A DNA stretch of 64,000 nucleotides from Bin125 sp026705025 (GTDB lineage Bacteria > Chloroflexota > Dehalococcoidia > Bin125): contig JAPPBN010000004.1 of assembly GCA_026705025.1 (NCBI GenBank), positions 158,980-222,979 on the forward strand, written 5' to 3'. Under the pieces are notes generated by a model that saw nothing but the letters and a program-made list of their open reading frames with translations, ran no database searches and was not told the origin of the DNA. Below, piece by piece: positions 62,536 to 64,000 of this stretch (within the stretch, counting starts at the first letter, position 1; each line of letters begins with the position of its first letter). Position numbers and translations under genes: made by a program.

Positions 62536-63669
62536 TTACCAGACCCTGGGCACAATTCGCCAAGGCACCCGCTCCTGGTACTCGGCCCATTTCTCCGGCC
62601 CGTACTTTTCGGCGCAGGCTCGGTCGTCCTCATACTGGCGCCAGGTAAACATCGTCACCACGAACAGCATGTAGCTCCAGGCCCAGGGATTGCCGAAGTG
62701 GCCGAAACTGAGCGCGATCGCCAGGCCGAACAGGCCCTCGCCAAAGTAGTTGAAGTGACGCGCGGCGCCCCAGAAGCCGTTGCACAGGATCTTGCGGTTA
62801 CCGGCCTCAATGATCTCCGGCTCGAACCACAGGAACTTGCGATCAGGCCAGCGTTTGAACCAGTACTTCTGCAGACTCGCGCCCCGCGAAATCGTCCAAC
62901 CGGTCAGGAACAGCGCCGCCGAGCCGCCCACGATTGCGTACTCGGCCGCCGCCGAGAAACCCGGGTCCGGCTGATTGGCCATCGCCCACAACGGCAGGAT
63001 GAACAGCCAGCCGTAGACCACCAGACCGCCCCAGAACAGCTTGAAGCCCGTGTTCTCGTGGATCAGGTCGTAGGTGTACAGCTGCACCCGCTCCCAGATG
63101 AAGTAGTCGGTGATGTAGAAGGTGTAGATCCCGGCGTAGAGGAAGACGCCCAGGTTCGCGTCGGCGAAGTTCTCATGGTGCCAGACCGCCCCGGAGAGCG
63201 CGTTCAGCGACAACATCGCCCCGCCGACGACGTAGAACCACATCTTGACGTCGAAATACTCGTTGAAGAACGAGAACTCCTGCTTGCGTCCGAGGTAGAA
63301 GGCGATGATCGGGTTCTTCACCTCGCCCTGGGGCTGGCCGAAGACGGCGATCAGGGAAAAGATGACGGTGAAGACCGTGCCTCCGAACACGGCCCAGAGC
63401 GACGAGCGATAGAACCAGTCGCGCGGCATCCCCGTGGCCTCGGTCGCCCAGATGATCACCATGATCGCGAAGACCAGGAGCCCGTTCAGCCGGTACGTGC
63501 GCGGCTCACCGGTCTCGGCATTGGTCACGTAGCCGGTCACCTTGCGCGCGGTCAACGCCATTTGTGCCACGACGAACGCCGCGAAGATGATCAGCGGCGT
63601 GAAGAACGCGAGGATCTTTTCCTCCGCTGTCAGGTCGAACAGGTGCTCAATACCAAGAGATTCAATCAT
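62536..63669 (-). CDS. ERG4/ERG24-type sterol reductase family membrane protein
   Basis: A 377-residue protein with about nine hydrophobic helices. The C-terminal block is diagnostic of delta-14/delta-24(28) sterol reductases and related ICMT-fold enzymes: FWGAARHFNYFGEGLFGLA, WRQYEDDRACAEKYGPEKWA and YQERVPWRIVPRVW, which contain the conserved NADPH/sterol-site residues (RH-NY-G, DD-C--KYG--W--Y). The function may be reduction of a sterol-, hopanoid- or isoprenoid-like double bond. No squalene cyclase or other sterol gene is nearby. Confidence 0.82.
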   Translation of the reverse strand: MIESLGIEHLFDLTAEEKILAFFTPLIIFAAFVVAQMALTARKVTGYVTNAETGEPRTYRLNGLLVFAIMVIIWATEATGMPRDWFYRSSLWAVFGGTVFTVIFSLIAVFGQPQGEVKNPIIAFYLGRKQEFSFFNEYFDVKMWFYVVGGAMLSLNALSGAVWHHENFADANLGVFLYAGIYTFYITDYFIWERVQLYTYDLIHENTGFKLFWGGLVVYGWLFILPLWAMANQPDPGFSAAAEYAIVGGSAALFLTGWTISRGASLQKYWFKRWPDRKFLWFEPEIIEAGNRKILCNGFWGAARHFNYFGEGLFGLAIALSFGHFGNPWAWSYMLFVVTMFTWRQYEDDRACAEKYGPEKWAEYQERVPWRIVPRVW

Positions 63670-63818
63670 GAGTGAGTACCCCTTCCGCCGGTTGTCAGGC
63701 CATTGTCGCGGATTGCAAACGCCCCTGTGGCGGAAGCGAAACCCCGGCGCAAGTGAGACTTCTAGACTGCGCCCACGCCTCGTTGGCGCACGTTGAAATC
63801 GAATGTTGGAGCGGCGAG

Positions 63819-64000
63819 ATGTTCATCGGATACTTCACCGAGCGGCCCTATCAGGACCCCAACTCCGGCTACTTCGGCGCCGCCGGTCGCGACATCCAGG
63901 ATCTCGACCTGAGCAACGGCAGCTACGACCCGCGGATCGGCGCCGAGCTCTACAACCGCTACCTGGACGAGAAGGTCTACGCCGAGGAGATGGGCTTCGA
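63819..64000 (+). CDS. LLM class flavin-dependent oxidoreductase, N-terminus
   Basis: The first 60 residues (MFIGYFTERPYQDPNSGYFG, then LDLSNGSYDPRIGAELYNRY) correspond to the N-terminus of luciferase-like monooxygenases; LDEKVYAEEMGF is the usual first helix. The gene continues beyond the right edge. Such F420- or FMN-dependent enzymes are very numerous in SAR202-type Chloroflexota. Confidence 0.8.
   Translation, partial: MFIGYFTERPYQDPNSGYFGAAGRDIQDLDLSNGSYDPRIGAELYNRYLDEKVYAEEMGF

Noticed and set aside
62506..63675. 389-codon open frame antisense to the sterol reductase homologue
   Set aside because: Glu/Arg/His-rich shadow of a membrane protein gene; the minus-strand frame has diagnostic motifs.

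Overview
The window is high-GC bacterial chromosomal DNA with tightly packed genes. The gene mix points to a Chloroflexota lineage, most likely of the Dehalococcoidia/SAR202 type: long fused CaiB/BaiF CoA-transferases, an LLM flavin-dependent oxidoreductase, MurT/GatD, paired XdhC-type genes, an orphan ferredoxin-thioredoxin reductase-like protein and a zinc-ligand-free anti-sigma factor. This placement is an inference from gene content; no rRNA is present to confirm it.

Layout. Bases 1-18,000, mostly minus strand: the end of a BNR-repeat gene, an acyl-CoA carboxylase carboxyltransferase, a HicB antitoxin beside a lipoprotein, an HTH protein, the lysine/diaminopimelate genes dapA, asd and dapB with an aldo/keto reductase, rpsO-pnp, a GIY-YIG nuclease inside 52-bp inverted repeats, pepA, and coaBC-coaX. 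Bases 18,143-24,522: dnaA, a DnaA-box-rich spacer that is the best oriC candidate, obgE, nadD, a methyltransferase and gyrB. Genes left of dnaA run mainly leftward and genes from 24.6 to 35.2 kb all run rightward, as expected for leading-strand bias on either side of an origin. Bases 24,600-35,200: trmO-like, Nudix, ychF-like, two XdhC-type genes, a small protein plus HEPN pair, tatA, a HAD phosphatase, an M50 protease, murT-gatD, a CopZ-like protein and an M23 peptidase. Bases 35,200-39,240: a fused CaiB CoA-transferase, an enoyl-CoA hydratase and an alpha/beta hydrolase, all leftward.

Bases 39,321-41,489 hold the most notable result: two tandem AhpD/CMD-family genes, each interrupted by an in-frame TGA at the second position of a CxxC redox motif and each followed at the right distance by a bacterial SECIS-like hairpin. 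They read as two selenoproteins (CxxU). Next come a riboflavin operon (ribD fused to an extra domain, ribE, ribBA, ribH) lying directly downstream of an ECF sigma/anti-sigma pair, then a class II aldolase, a second fused CaiB CoA-transferase, twin alpha/beta hydrolases, a DHFR-like reductase and a Gfo/Idh/MocA oxidoreductase. Downstream of tRNA-Lys(UUU) lies a short lower-GC defence-type segment: a HEPN protein with an RX4H motif, an MvaI/BcnI-like restriction enzyme and its methyltransferase. The right end has a HAD phosphatase, a flavoprotein with a Cys-rich tail, a kinase-fold gene with a frameshift in a G7 tract, an ERG4/ERG24-type sterol reductase homologue and the start of an LLM oxidoreductase.

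A dispersed repeat family not explained by genes occurs at four loci (about 3.6, 31.5, 58.5 and 62.4 kb). It consists of arrays of a roughly 10-bp unit near GGACAAATCT, with A-tracts also phased at about 10 bp, on a G-poor top strand. It looks like intrinsically curved DNA or a stack of protein-binding sites on one helical face. One copy forms the 3' half of an HTH gene, which raises the possibility of a protein and cognate-repeat system.
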